A DNA stretch of 64,000 nucleotides, taken from NCBI RefSeq assembly GCF_008805035.1, contig NZ_CP038018.1, positions 1,612,001 to 1,676,000 of the forward strand, in the 5' to 3' direction. The stretch comes from Eikenella exigua. GTDB taxonomy: Bacteria; Pseudomonadota; Gammaproteobacteria; Burkholderiales; Neisseriaceae. The notes beneath the pieces were generated by a model, which was not told where the DNA came from, made no database searches, and saw only the letters and a program-made list of their open reading frames with translations. Below, piece after piece: positions 26,497 to 35,346 of the stretch. Each line of letters starts with the position of its first letter. Within the stretch, counting starts at the first letter, position 1. Made by a program: the position numbers and the translations under genes.

Positions 26497-28551
26497 TCAA
26501 CGCCGATATTCGTTCAACAGCGTTTCCTGCATATCCAGCCCTTCTTCCCCTTCCTGCGCAACGGCACGAACATAGCTGCCGTCGGGCTGCATCAGCCAGG
26601 CTTTGCGGTTGTCGGCCAGGGCGAGGGTGAGGGCTTCGCGCATGATGCGCTGTTTGAGGGCCGGGTTTTCCACGGGAGTGCAGATTTCAATGCGGCGGAA
26701 GAAGTTGCGGCTCATCCAATCGGCGCTGGCAATGAAGAGCTCTTCGCGCCCGCCGCTGTGGAAGTAGAACACGCGGGAGTGTTCGAGCAGGCGGCCGATG
26801 ATGGAGCGCACGCGGATGTTTTCGGAAAGACCGGGCACACCGGGGCGCAGGGTGCACATGCCACGCACGATTAAATCTATTTGCACGCCTGCCCGGCTAG
26901 CTTCATACAGGGCGCGGATGATACCGGGCTCGATCAGCGAATTCATCTTGACAATGATGCGGGCGGGGCGGCCGGCGCGGGCTTCGGCGGTTTCGGCGGC
27001 GATGCGCTCCAGCAGCATGGGGCTGAGGGTGAAGGGGCTTTGATAAAGCTTGTTAAGCCGCGTGGGCTGGCCCAGGCCGGTGATTTCCATAAAGATGGCG
27101 TTCACGTCGGCGGTGATGGCTTCATCGGCGGTGAGTAGGCCGAAGTCGGTGTAGATGCGGGAGGTGCCTTGGTGGTAGTTGCCGGTACCGAGGTGGGCGT
27201 AGCGTTTCAGGTAGCCTCCTTCGCGGCGGATAACCAGCGCCATTTTGGCGTGCACTTTGTAGCCGAACACGCCGTATACCACATGTGCGCCGGCGCTTTC
27301 GAGGCGGCGCGCCCAGTTGACATTATTTTCTTCGTCAAACCGCGCCATCAGCTCCACCACCACGGTTACCTGTTTGCCCGCGTTGGCGGCGGCAATCAGG
27401 GCGCGGGCAAGGTCGGAATGGGTGCCAGTGCGGTAGATCGTCATCTTGATAGCCACCACATCCGGGTCGGCAGCCGCTTCTTGGATGAAGCGCACGGTGG
27501 GGGCGATGGATTGGTAGGGGTGGTGCAGCAGCACGTCATGCTGTTTGAGCACCTCAGGCATGGGCTGGTCTTTGCGCACATCTTTGGGCAGGCCGGGCAC
27601 GAAGGGCGGGAATTTCAAATCGGCACGATCCACCATATCGGGCACAGCCATCAGCCGCACCAGGTTCACGGGGCCAACCACTTGGTAGAGCTCGTTCGGG
27701 CTCAAATTGCATTGCGTGAGCAGGAATCCAGCCACATGCGGCGGACAGTTGTCGGCCACTTCCAGCCGCACTTCGTCGCCATACTGCCGCCCGCGCAGCT
27801 CGGTTTGCACGGCGGCGCGCAAGTTGGTGAGGTCTTCTTCGTCCACCGTGAGCTCGCTGTTGCGCGTGAGGCGGAATTGGTAGCAGCCTTCCACCTCCAT
27901 GCCGGGGAAGAGTTTGTGCACATAAGCGTGCAAAATGGAGGAAAGCAGCACGAAGCCGTGCCCTTCACCAAGCTCGTCGGGCAGCTTCACCACGCGCGGC
28001 AGAATGCGCGGCGCCTGCACCACGGCCATGCCGGAAGCGCGGCCGAAAGCGTCTTTGCCGGAAAGCGCCACCGCGAAGTTGAGCGATTTGTTGAGCAGGC
28101 GCGGGAAAGGGTGTGCCGGGTCGAGCCCCAGCGGGGTGAGGATGGGCAGCAGCTCGCGGTCGAAATAGCTTTCAACCCAGGCGCACTGTTTGTCTGTCCA
28201 CTGGTGGCGCGGGTAAAAGAAAATGCCCTCTTTGCGCAACGCGGGAATCAGCTCTTTGTTAAACAGCTCATATTGCTCCTGAATTAATTTTTTGGCCTCA
28301 GCAGCAGCGGCAGCCATGGTTTCGGCGGGCGTGGTGCCGTTATCCAAAAGCGCGTGCGGGTTGAGCTGGCTTTCCTTCTTCAGCCAAGCCATGCGCACTT
28401 CGAAAAATTCGTCTAAATTGGAAGAAACGATACACAAAAAGCGCAACCGCTCCAAAAGCGGCACGCCCTCGTCCCGTGCCTGCGCCAGCACGCGGCGGTT
28501 GAACGCCAGCAGGCTCAGTTCGCGGCAAAGGATGGTAGGCTGGTTCGGCAT
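26497..28551 (-). CDS. ppk: polyphosphate kinase 1
   Basis: Makes long-chain polyphosphate from ATP. 684 residues with the N, head, C1 and C2 domains of PPK1. The phospholipase-D-like site is intact: KMTIYRTGTHSDLARALI, the autophosphorylated histidine in YKVHAKMALVIRR and HLGTGNYH. A DUS is read in frame as GYLK just before that block. The only Shine-Dalgarno-like sequence is AGGT inside a DUS that ends six bases before the ATG. ppx is not adjacent. Confidence 0.96.
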   Translation of the reverse strand: MPNQPTILCRELSLLAFNRRVLAQARDEGVPLLERLRFLCIVSSNLDEFFEVRMAWLKKESQLNPHALLDNGTTPAETMAAAAAEAKKLIQEQYELFNKELIPALRKEGIFFYPRHQWTDKQCAWVESYFDRELLPILTPLGLDPAHPFPRLLNKSLNFAVALSGKDAFGRASGMAVVQAPRILPRVVKLPDELGEGHGFVLLSSILHAYVHKLFPGMEVEGCYQFRLTRNSELTVDEEDLTNLRAAVQTELRGRQYGDEVRLEVADNCPPHVAGFLLTQCNLSPNELYQVVGPVNLVRLMAVPDMVDRADLKFPPFVPGLPKDVRKDQPMPEVLKQHDVLLHHPYQSIAPTVRFIQEAAADPDVVAIKMTIYRTGTHSDLARALIAAANAGKQVTVVVELMARFDEENNVNWARRLESAGAHVVYGVFGYKVHAKMALVIRREGGYLKRYAHLGTGNYHQGTSRIYTDFGLLTADEAITADVNAIFMEITGLGQPTRLNKLYQSPFTLSPMLLERIAAETAEARAGRPARIIVKMNSLIEPGIIRALYEASRAGVQIDLIVRGMCTLRPGVPGLSENIRVRSIIGRLLEHSRVFYFHSGGREELFIASADWMSRNFFRRIEICTPVENPALKQRIMREALTLALADNRKAWLMQPDGSYVRAVAQEGEEGLDMQETLLNEYRR

Positions 28552-28767
28552 AAGGCTACCTGAAAAAGAAAAATGAATGAAAACGCTGTGTAAACAAACA
28601 GCTGTTTGGAGGGAATTAGCGCTATAATGATTATACCGCCATCGGCAAAGTGCCGTGCGCGGCAGCTATAGTTTATAGCAATTATCGTTCCAACCTGCGC
28701 CCGAAGACAAGATATGGGCACGAAGCAGGCCGAACGTTTCCACCCGCCACCTTTCGGGAGACCCATC

Positions 28768-29109
28768 ATGCGAACCCTGCTCCTCATCTGCACCATCCTC
28801 TTCAGTGCCGCTGCAGTAGCCGAAACCAGCGCCCAAATCAACCTACAAATCAACCCCCATGCCGACTACTACTACAGTGGCCCGGACGGCTACCCCGGCT
28901 ACTACCCCAACCGTAGCTACTATTTCTACAACGGCTCCAACCAATACGGCGGCGGCCAAATCCAAACCACCGAGCAATACAGCCGGGGCGGCATCGGCTA
29001 CACCGAACACCGCAACTGCCACACCAGTGCCGGCTCCACCATCTGCACCGGCAACTGGCGGCCGGTATCGCCCGTGCGCGGCAATATCCAAATCAACTAC
29101 CGGCGCTAA
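28768..29109 (+). CDS. small exported tyrosine-rich protein, unknown function
   Basis: 113 residues. A signal peptide (MRTLLLICTILFSAAAVAE) is followed by a mature part rich in Tyr, Gly, Asn and Gln (PHADYYYSGPDGYPGYYPN) with two cysteines late in the chain (HRNCHTSAGSTICTGNW). The start at 28768 has a GGGAG ribosome-binding site seven bases upstream. TATAAT at 28623 may be its -10. I do not recognise the family. It is probably periplasmic or surface-exposed. Confidence 0.65.
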   Translation: MRTLLLICTILFSAAAVAETSAQINLQINPHADYYYSGPDGYPGYYPNRSYYFYNGSNQYGGGQIQTTEQYSRGGIGYTEHRNCHTSAGSTICTGNWRPVSPVRGNIQINYRR

Positions 29110-29136
29110 ACGCCCCACGGCAATAAGCAATAGTAG

Positions 29137-29182
29137 AAAAGGCTACCTGAAAACCTATCGGATGGTTTTCAGGTAGCCTTTT
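29137..29182. terminator. DUS-pair terminator between convergent genes
   Basis: AAAAGGCTACCTGAAAACC and its complement flank a short loop, giving a long stem with A and T runs on the outside. It serves the tyrosine-rich gene and the convergent lectin-like gene. Confidence 0.75.
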
Positions 29183-29208
29183 CCATTCCCACGCAACCCG
29201 CAGCCAAA

Positions 29209-29766
29209 CTATCGGTAAAACTGCTGCCCCATCCCGTTATCGCAATATTGCAGGCTCACCGTGCCGCCGCTGCCGTCTAGGCACAGGCCGTTGGCGGCGC
29301 TGCGGATGTGGCTGCCCTCGGTAACCCAATGCTGGCTGCGGCTGTTTTGGCAGGCGGTGGCGATGACAGGACTGCCGGCGCCGCCGGTGGCTTCGGCACA
29401 CAAGCCGTTGATGTTGAGGCGCGGGCCGTCGAACATGAATTGTTGGTTATTGCGCCCGTGGCAGGGCTGGCTGACCAGGTAGGCGGGCATGCCGCTGCGT
29501 TCGAGGCCGAGGCAGGAATTGTCGGCGGCCTGGCGCAGCAGGGTGCGGCGGCCGTTGTTGAGCACGGGGCGGTAGTAGCCGTCGAGCGGGGAGCTTTCGC
29601 TCATGATGACGGTGGTGCCCGGGGCGGCATCCACGCGTACGGTTTTGTGCACGGTGTGTGTGGTTTCCACGGGTAAATCGAGCGAGAAGAACCGCCCGTC
29701 TGGGCCGTCGAGATAAGTGCAGGCGGGGAGGGCGAACAGGGCAAGCAGGAATAGCGGGATTTTCAT
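29209..29766 (-). CDS. lipoprotein with ricin-type beta-trefoil lectin domain
   Basis: 185 residues. The lipobox is LFALPAC at residue 16. From about residue 75 the chain has repeated QxF/QxW-type elements (NNQQFMF, SQHWV, GQQFY) with paired cysteines (SCLGLE, LCAEATGG, LCLDGSGG), the pattern of a ricin B beta-trefoil. Such domains bind sugars. The first 70 residues carry no recognised domain. It is probably anchored in the outer membrane; its ligand is unknown. Confidence 0.75.
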   Translation of the reverse strand: MKIPLFLLALFALPACTYLDGPDGRFFSLDLPVETTHTVHKTVRVDAAPGTTVIMSESSPLDGYYRPVLNNGRRTLLRQAADNSCLGLERSGMPAYLVSQPCHGRNNQQFMFDGPRLNINGLCAEATGGAGSPVIATACQNSRSQHWVTEGSHIRSAANGLCLDGSGGTVSLQYCDNGMGQQFYR

Positions 29767-29814
29767 TTCGGCTCTTTCGGTATGGCGGAGGAGTGGGCTA
29801 CCTGAAAGCCGGCA

Positions 29815-30306
29815 TCAACGGTCGGTGAGCAGTTTGCGCATCAGCCGGCATTCGATGCCGATTTCCTGGTTGAGCGGCAGCACGGCTTCGCCCAGCGGGC
29901 GGTAGCCGTTGAGCAGGTAAAACTGTTCGGAATTGAGCGAGGCGTAGAGCTTGAGCATGCCCAGCCCGTGTTGGTAGGCCAGCTCTTCGGCGCGGCCGAG
30001 CAGGGCAGTGCCGAGGCCTTGGCGCTGCACGAAGGGGTGCACATACAGCGCATCGAGCTGGGACTCTTGCAGATTAAGCTGGAAAAAGCCTTGGATATGG
30101 TGCTTAAATTCGATCACCCACAAGAGCTTGCGTTCGTCTTCGAGGGTATCGAGGTAGCTGTCGGGGCTGAGCAGGGCAAGCCAGGCTTGCAGCACGGCTT
30201 CGCTGTAGTTGCGGGCGCAGGTGTAGCGCACGGCGTATTGGTGGGCGTTGTAGATGTGTTCGCAATCTTGGATGCGTGCCGGACGCAGGTGGGTAATCAG
30301 GCTCAT
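29815..30306 (-). CDS. GNAT-family N-acetyltransferase
   Basis: 163 residues with a GNAT fold: an N-terminal acceptor-side helix region, the strand LDALYVHPFVQRQGLGTALL holding the acetyl-CoA pyrophosphate loop (QRQGLGTAL), and the C-terminal NSEQFYLLNGYRPLGEA. The substrate cannot be told from the sequence. It is followed closely on the same strand by the lectin lipoprotein. Confidence 0.85.
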   Translation of the reverse strand: MSLITHLRPARIQDCEHIYNAHQYAVRYTCARNYSEAVLQAWLALLSPDSYLDTLEDERKLLWVIEFKHHIQGFFQLNLQESQLDALYVHPFVQRQGLGTALLGRAEELAYQHGLGMLKLYASLNSEQFYLLNGYRPLGEAVLPLNQEIGIECRLMRKLLTDR

Positions 30307-30477
30307 AACGGGCGGGTGGGTGCGGTGAAACTGGCGGAATTATATAGCTTGTCCAATAGAATAACCAATTGGCTCGGGCAATCGGGATATAATTGGGGCT
30401 ACCTGAAAGTAGGGCTGCAACGCAGTTAAAACGGGCGTTGGCTGTTTTCAGGTAGCCTTCAAGCAGCGGGACAGATG

Positions 30478-30505
30478 TTTACAATATCTTGTATTTTGTT
30501 ACAAT
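30478..30505 (+). promoter_or_regulatory. putative promoter of the DUF4189 gene
   Basis: TTTACA (30478-30483) and TACAAT (30500-30505) are separated by 16 bases and lie 50 bases before the start codon. Confidence 0.45.
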
Positions 30506-30554
30506 CCGATTATCGGCAATACCCTTATTCCCCTTTCCAAACAGGAGCGGCAAG

Positions 30555-31202
30555 ATGAAGCAATCAATGATGAACACGGCAGCGGGCGTATTGGCGGCAG
30601 TGCTATTGGGCAGTGCGGGCTTGGCATATGCCAACCCCTATCCGGTTGGCTCGCAGCAATGGCACAACTTTAATGGCATCATGCAGTCGGAAGCAGATCG
30701 GATACAACGCGAGCGCAATGCCGTACGGCAACAGCCAACCTACTCCGGCCCCACCGCCGCCGAAATACGCGCCTGGGAGCAGCGTGAGGCGGAGGTGCAA
30801 GCCGAAATCGCGGAACTGCGCCGCACGCCGTTTTGGATGGCTTTGGCTTGGAATTTTGATAAAGATACCATCACATGGCCTGGAGGGTACCCTTCTAAAG
30901 AAAGAGCCATTGAACGCGCAAAACAAATATGTAATTCTTCCAGTTGTCATGTATTTGCCACTTTTAGCAACAGTTGCGCGGTTGTGGTGAAAGCAACGGA
31001 CAATCCGCGAGATACAAACGACTTGTTCGTTGGTATCAATCCTGACGACGAAATAGCGGCACAACAAGCCATGCGGGCCTGCCAGCGGGTACATGGTGTT
31101 ACAAGAAGCAGGTGTTTCTACACAGGCGCGCATACCGGCAAGGGCGCAAACGGCACGGCTTTCTGCGTGGGCTACGACCACAGTCTTTACAATCAGCGCT
31201 AA
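30555..31202 (+). CDS. exported DUF4189-domain protein
   Basis: 215 residues with a signal peptide (LAAVLLGSAGLAYA). A charged, probably helical segment (residues 45-90) precedes a DUF4189-type domain beginning FWMALAWNFDKD, with the typical GYPSKERAIERAKQICNSSSCHVFATFSNSCAVV and repeated cysteines. DUF4189 proteins are extracytoplasmic and of unknown function. The start at 30555 has AGGAG eight bases upstream. Confidence 0.8.
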   Translation: MKQSMMNTAAGVLAAVLLGSAGLAYANPYPVGSQQWHNFNGIMQSEADRIQRERNAVRQQPTYSGPTAAEIRAWEQREAEVQAEIAELRRTPFWMALAWNFDKDTITWPGGYPSKERAIERAKQICNSSSCHVFATFSNSCAVVVKATDNPRDTNDLFVGINPDDEIAAQQAMRACQRVHGVTRSRCFYTGAHTGKGANGTAFCVGYDHSLYNQR

Positions 31203-31223
31203 AACCTGCCGTTTGAGGCTGAC

Positions 31224-31254
31224 AAGGCTACCTGAAAATATTTCAGGTAGCCTT
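31224..31254 (+). terminator. DUS-pair terminator after the DUF4189 gene
   Basis: AAGGCTACCTGAAA and TTTCAGGTAGCCTT are separated by a few bases, 22 bases after the stop. Confidence 0.7.
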
Positions 31255-31712
31255 TCCCTTGCCAAGAACCTCTATAGCTAAAGCTCATTTTTTCATACCA
31301 GGCAGCGGGCAGTGCAGAAGGGGCAGGGGTGATTTTCAGCTTCGCAGAAATTCGTTTTACCCGTTTTCAGGCAGCTTCAAAGCTTGGGCGGGCTGCCTGA
31401 AAACGGAGAGTGCAATTCTAAGCGGAATCCTGTTTTTATACAGGGCGGCAAGGGAAATGCAGGCCTACGTTGCCAACCCTTTCCCACGGGGCGGGCAGCC
31501 TGCTTGGTTTCAGGCAGCCCATTCCTGCTTTCCAGACGCAACCCGCCACTATCCCAACATGTCCGGCTCAGGCAAATCAGCAAAGCCGCGTTCGCGGATG
31601 ATTTGGCAGGAGTTGCCAGGTATCTTTTGCGTGCTTCACCGCTGCGCATGCCGTCGCAGGGCTCGCCGGTAAGCTGGAATTTGAAGTGGCGCAGTTCGGT
31701 GATGGATTCCAT
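31255..31712. other. gene-poor stretch with divergent DUS and a possible coding remnant
   Basis: No intact gene is convincing in these 458 bases. DUS here are of a different spelling (GGCTGCCTGAAA at about 31390; complements near 31364 and 31507). On the minus strand from 31712, MESITELRHFKFQLTGEPCD and the residues after it look protein-like for about 35 codons. A second frame then gives a similarly plausible tail (IPGNSCQIIRERGFADLPEP) ending at a stop. This could be a decayed small gene. I do not recognise it. Confidence 0.3.
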
Positions 31713-31759
31713 GTTTCAGGTAGCCTCTGCCGGGCGTGAGGCTACCTGAAATTTTAATT

Positions 31760-34700
31760 TCAATCGGTTTCCGCCATTTCCAGCGCTTGTTTGATGTCTA
31801 CGGCCACGATGCGGGACACGCCTTTTTCCTGCATGGTTACGCCGATGAGCTGCTCGGCCATTTCCATGGTGAGGCGGTTGTGGGAAATATACAGGAACTG
31901 GGTTTGGGCAGACATTTCTTTCACCAGATTGCAGAAGCGGCCGGTGTTGGCATCGTCCAGCGGGGCGTCCACTTCGTCGAGCAGGCAGAAGGGGGCGGGA
32001 TTGAGGCTGAACAGGGCGAACACGAGGCTCATGGCGGTGAGGGCTTTTTCGCCGCCGGAGAGCAGGTGGATGGTGCTGTTTTTCTTGCCGGGCGGGCGCG
32101 CCATGATGGATACGCCGGCGGTGAGCAAATCGTCGCCCACCATGTGCAGGCTGGCTTCGCCGCCGCCGAACAGGGTGGGGAAGAAGGTTTGCACTTTTTG
32201 GTTCACGGCATCGAAGGTGGCTTGGAAGCGCTGTTTGGTTTCGCCGTCGATTTGGGCGATGGCTTCTTCCAACAGCGCGATGGCGGATTGCAGGTCGGCG
32301 CGTTGGTTTTGGTAGTAGCCGTCGCGCTCGCGGGCTTCGGCCAATTCGTCGAGCGCGGCCAGGTTCACCGCGCCGAGGGCTTGGATGCGGCGGGAAATGC
32401 TGTCGATTTGCTGCGGCCAGTCGGTTTTCAGGTAGCCTGCCTGCTGTTCGGCTTCGAGCGCGGCGATATCAGCTTGGCGTGCCAATAAGTTATCGTGGAA
32501 GTGTTTGGCGTTGAGCAGGGCTTCCTGCTGCTGCAACAGGGCGGTTTGAGCGGCCTGCTGCCACTGCGGCAGCTCGGCAGCCAAAGCCTGCTGGCGGGCG
32601 TATTGCTGCCTGCCCTGCTCTTGGGTTTCGGCCAGCTCGGCGGCGGCGGCCTGGATTTGCTCTTCCAGCGTGAAGGCGGCTTCGGCCAGTTCTTCCAGCT
32701 GCAGGCGTTGCTCGTCTTCGCCGTCTTCGGCGTAGGTGAGGGCGAGCTCGCTCTGGCGGTGCTGCCAGTCGGCTTTTTGCTGCACCAGCGCGGCCATGCG
32801 GGCGGTGATATTTTGCAGCTGCTGGGTTTGGCGGTGGGCTTCGATTTCGGCGGCGCTGCGGCGGCGGTCGGCTTCGAGCACGGCTTGGCGGGCTTGGCGC
32901 AGGGCTTGCTGCGCCTGCTGGCTGTGCTCGGCTTGGGTGCGGCTTTCTGCTTCCAGTTCGGGCATGCGCTCTTCGAGGGCAGCGGTTTCTTCAGCCAGAA
33001 TTTCGGCAGCACACGCCAGCTCTTCCGCCTCCTGCGCCAGCCGGGTCTGTTCTTGGGCAATGTGTTCATGCCGCTGCTGCGCCTGTGCGGCACGGGCGGC
33101 AAGCGCACCGGCCTGCTGTTGGGCGACGGCCAAGTCGGCGGCGAGGCGGCGTTGCTCGGTTTGGGCCTGGCGCAGCTCGGTTTCGGCTTGAGCTTGCTGC
33201 TGCGCCAGTTGCTTGGCTTCGGCTCGGGCTAGCTGAAACTGCGGCTGCCATTCGGCCAATGCTGCGGCGATTTCATCGTGGCGAGTACGGTGGCGTATAT
33301 GCTGGCTGCCGCTGTCGGCATGATGCAGCAGCACGCCGAGGCGGTCGATGCGGTGGCCTTGCGGGGTGAGCCATTCTTGGCCGGGCTCGAGGCGGCTGCG
33401 ATGCGCCAGCGCGTAATCCAAATTAGGCGCACACAAAATGCCTTCGAGCCAATGGGCTAAGGCTACCTGAAAAGGCGGCTCGGCCTGGATTTGGTGAATC
33501 AGCGCCTGAGCCGGGCTGGCGGCGCGGTGGGCATGGGCTTCGCGGTTGAACCAGGCGGCTGCAGCTTCAGGCAACGGCGACGGCGGCTGGAAATCGGCAG
33601 GCAGCGCGCGGGCGTTGAGCCGCTCGCCCAACACGGCGGCCAGTGCGCCTTGCCACTCTTTTGGCACGCGGATGTGCTGCCACAGGGCGGGCGCATCGGC
33701 TTGCTCGCTGCCCTGCCAGAAGTTGTGGCGGGCATTGTCGGCCAACAGGGCGGCGAGGGTTTTCTGCTCGGCTTCGGCAGCGAGAATGCGGCGTTCGTGT
33801 TCCTGTTCGCGTTCGCGGGCGGCCACGAGGGCGGTTTTCAGGTAGCCTGTTTGTTCTTCGAGCTGTTGCAGTCGCTTCTCACCCTGTTGATATTGGGTGG
33901 CAAGGGTATCGGCCTGAGCTTGGATGGCGGCGGTGCTCTGCCCGACATCGCCTTGCAGGGCGGCAGCTTCCTGTTGCAAACGGGCTTGGCGCTCTTGCAG
34001 CCGGCTAATGTTTTGACGGCTGTGTTGCAGTTGCTGCTGCTTCAGGGCGAGCTCACGGCGGAGGCGGGCGGCTTCATCGTGCCGGCTGTGCTGCTGCTCG
34101 GCAGCCTGCTGCTGGGCGGCTTCGAGTTCGGGCAGTTGCTCTTCGAGGGCGGCGGCTTCGGCGGTGAGCAGCTCAAGCTGCATCTGTTGCTGCTCAACGG
34201 CCTGCTCGGCTTGGGCGTGTTGCTGTTGTAGCTCGACGTGTTCGCTGTCGATTTTTTGAAGGGCGGCTTGGGCGGCAGCCTGTTCGCGTTCGAGTCGCTG
34301 GCGTTGGCTCTGCCGCGAGCGGATTTGCTCTTCGAGGCGGGCGGTTTGCTCGCGCAGCAGGGCGTGCTGTTGGTTGAGCCGGTATTGCTCAGCCTGCTGG
34401 TGCTGCTCGGTTTGGCGCAACACTTGCACGGCATCGTTCATGGCCTGGTTTTGGCGGACGAGTTCGTCTTGCCGCTCGCGGGCGCGTTCGTGTTCGGCAG
34501 CAGCGCGATCGGCGGCGGCAAGAGTGTGCCGCCATTGGGCGAAATCGTGGCGGTTTTGCGCGTGGTTGAGTTCGGCGGTGAGACTGCGGTAGCGTTCGGC
34601 AGCGGCGGCCTGGCGTTGGAGTTTTTCCACTTGGCGGCCGAGTTCGGACTGCAAGTCGCCGAGGCGTTGGAGGTGTTCGCGGGTGTCGCGCAGGCGGTTT

Positions 34701-35242
34701 TCGGTTTCGCGGCGGCGTTCTTTATATTTGGATACGCCGGCGGCTTCTTCGATGTGGGCGCGCAATTCTTCGGGGCGGGCTTCGATGATGCGGGCAATCA
34801 TGCCCTGCTCAATCACGGCATAGCCGCGCGCACCGACGCCGGTGCCGAGGAAAAGGTCGGTGATGTCGCGGCGGCGCACTTGCTGGCCGTTGATGTAATA
34901 GCTGGATTCGCCTTGGCGGGTGAGCTGGCGGCGGATGCTGATTTCGCCGTATTGCCCCCATGCGCCCTGCAGGCTGCCATCGGCATTGCTGAACACGAGC
35001 TCCACGGAGGCGCGGGGGGCGGAGCGGCGGGTGGTGGCGCCGTTGAAAATCACGTCTTGCATACTCTCGCCGCGCAGCTGTTTGGCCGAGGCTTCGCCCA
35101 GCACCCAGCGCACGGCGTCGATAACGTTGGATTTGCCGCAGCCGTTGGGCCCGATCACGGCCACCAGTTGGCCGGGCACGTGGATGGTGGTGGGGTCGGT
35201 GAAAGATTTGAAGCCGGCAAGTTTGATGTGGGTGAGGCGCAT
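31760..35242 (-). CDS. smc: chromosome segregation protein SMC
   Basis: 1160 residues. The N-terminal head has Walker A GPNGCGKSN; two long Gln/Ala/Glu-rich coiled coils flank a hinge at about residues 500-650; the C-terminal head has the signature LLSGGEKALTAMSLVFAL and Walker B FCLLDEVDAPLDD. It organises and segregates the chromosome with ScpA/ScpB and is recruited by ParB, also encoded here. The start MRLTHIKLAGFKSF (35242) is preferred over a TTG three codons upstream. DUS are read in frame in the coiled coil and near the hinge. Confidence 0.97.
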   Translation of the reverse strand: MRLTHIKLAGFKSFTDPTTIHVPGQLVAVIGPNGCGKSNVIDAVRWVLGEASAKQLRGESMQDVIFNGATTRRSAPRASVELVFSNADGSLQGAWGQYGEISIRRQLTRQGESSYYINGQQVRRRDITDLFLGTGVGARGYAVIEQGMIARIIEARPEELRAHIEEAAGVSKYKERRRETENRLRDTREHLQRLGDLQSELGRQVEKLQRQAAAAERYRSLTAELNHAQNRHDFAQWRHTLAAADRAAAEHERARERQDELVRQNQAMNDAVQVLRQTEQHQQAEQYRLNQQHALLREQTARLEEQIRSRQSQRQRLEREQAAAQAALQKIDSEHVELQQQHAQAEQAVEQQQMQLELLTAEAAALEEQLPELEAAQQQAAEQQHSRHDEAARLRRELALKQQQLQHSRQNISRLQERQARLQQEAAALQGDVGQSTAAIQAQADTLATQYQQGEKRLQQLEEQTGYLKTALVAAREREQEHERRILAAEAEQKTLAALLADNARHNFWQGSEQADAPALWQHIRVPKEWQGALAAVLGERLNARALPADFQPPSPLPEAAAAWFNREAHAHRAASPAQALIHQIQAEPPFQVALAHWLEGILCAPNLDYALAHRSRLEPGQEWLTPQGHRIDRLGVLLHHADSGSQHIRHRTRHDEIAAALAEWQPQFQLARAEAKQLAQQQAQAETELRQAQTEQRRLAADLAVAQQQAGALAARAAQAQQRHEHIAQEQTRLAQEAEELACAAEILAEETAALEERMPELEAESRTQAEHSQQAQQALRQARQAVLEADRRRSAAEIEAHRQTQQLQNITARMAALVQQKADWQHRQSELALTYAEDGEDEQRLQLEELAEAAFTLEEQIQAAAAELAETQEQGRQQYARQQALAAELPQWQQAAQTALLQQQEALLNAKHFHDNLLARQADIAALEAEQQAGYLKTDWPQQIDSISRRIQALGAVNLAALDELAEARERDGYYQNQRADLQSAIALLEEAIAQIDGETKQRFQATFDAVNQKVQTFFPTLFGGGEASLHMVGDDLLTAGVSIMARPPGKKNSTIHLLSGGEKALTAMSLVFALFSLNPAPFCLLDEVDAPLDDANTGRFCNLVKEMSAQTQFLYISHNRLTMEMAEQLIGVTMQEKGVSRIVAVDIKQALEMAETD

Positions 35243-35307
35243 GAAAAACAATGAAAAAGCGGAATGTTGTATTTTAAAAGAAAGGCGGCAGGGCAGGCTA
35301 CCTGAAA

Positions 35308-35346
35308 AAGGCTACCTGAAACAAGAAATAGGTTTCAGGTAGCCTT
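35308..35346 (-). terminator. DUS hairpin overlapping a stop codon
   Basis: AAGGCTACCTGAAAC and its complement form a 15-bp stem. The TGA stop of the minus-strand gene that ends at 35335 is the TGA inside the DUS. A third DUS lies at 35296. Confidence 0.65.

Noticed and set aside
34238..35254. Plus-strand open frame opposite smc, and similar ones at 27169-28287 and 47655-48803
   Set aside because: All lie antisense to conserved genes and have repetitive, non-protein-like composition.
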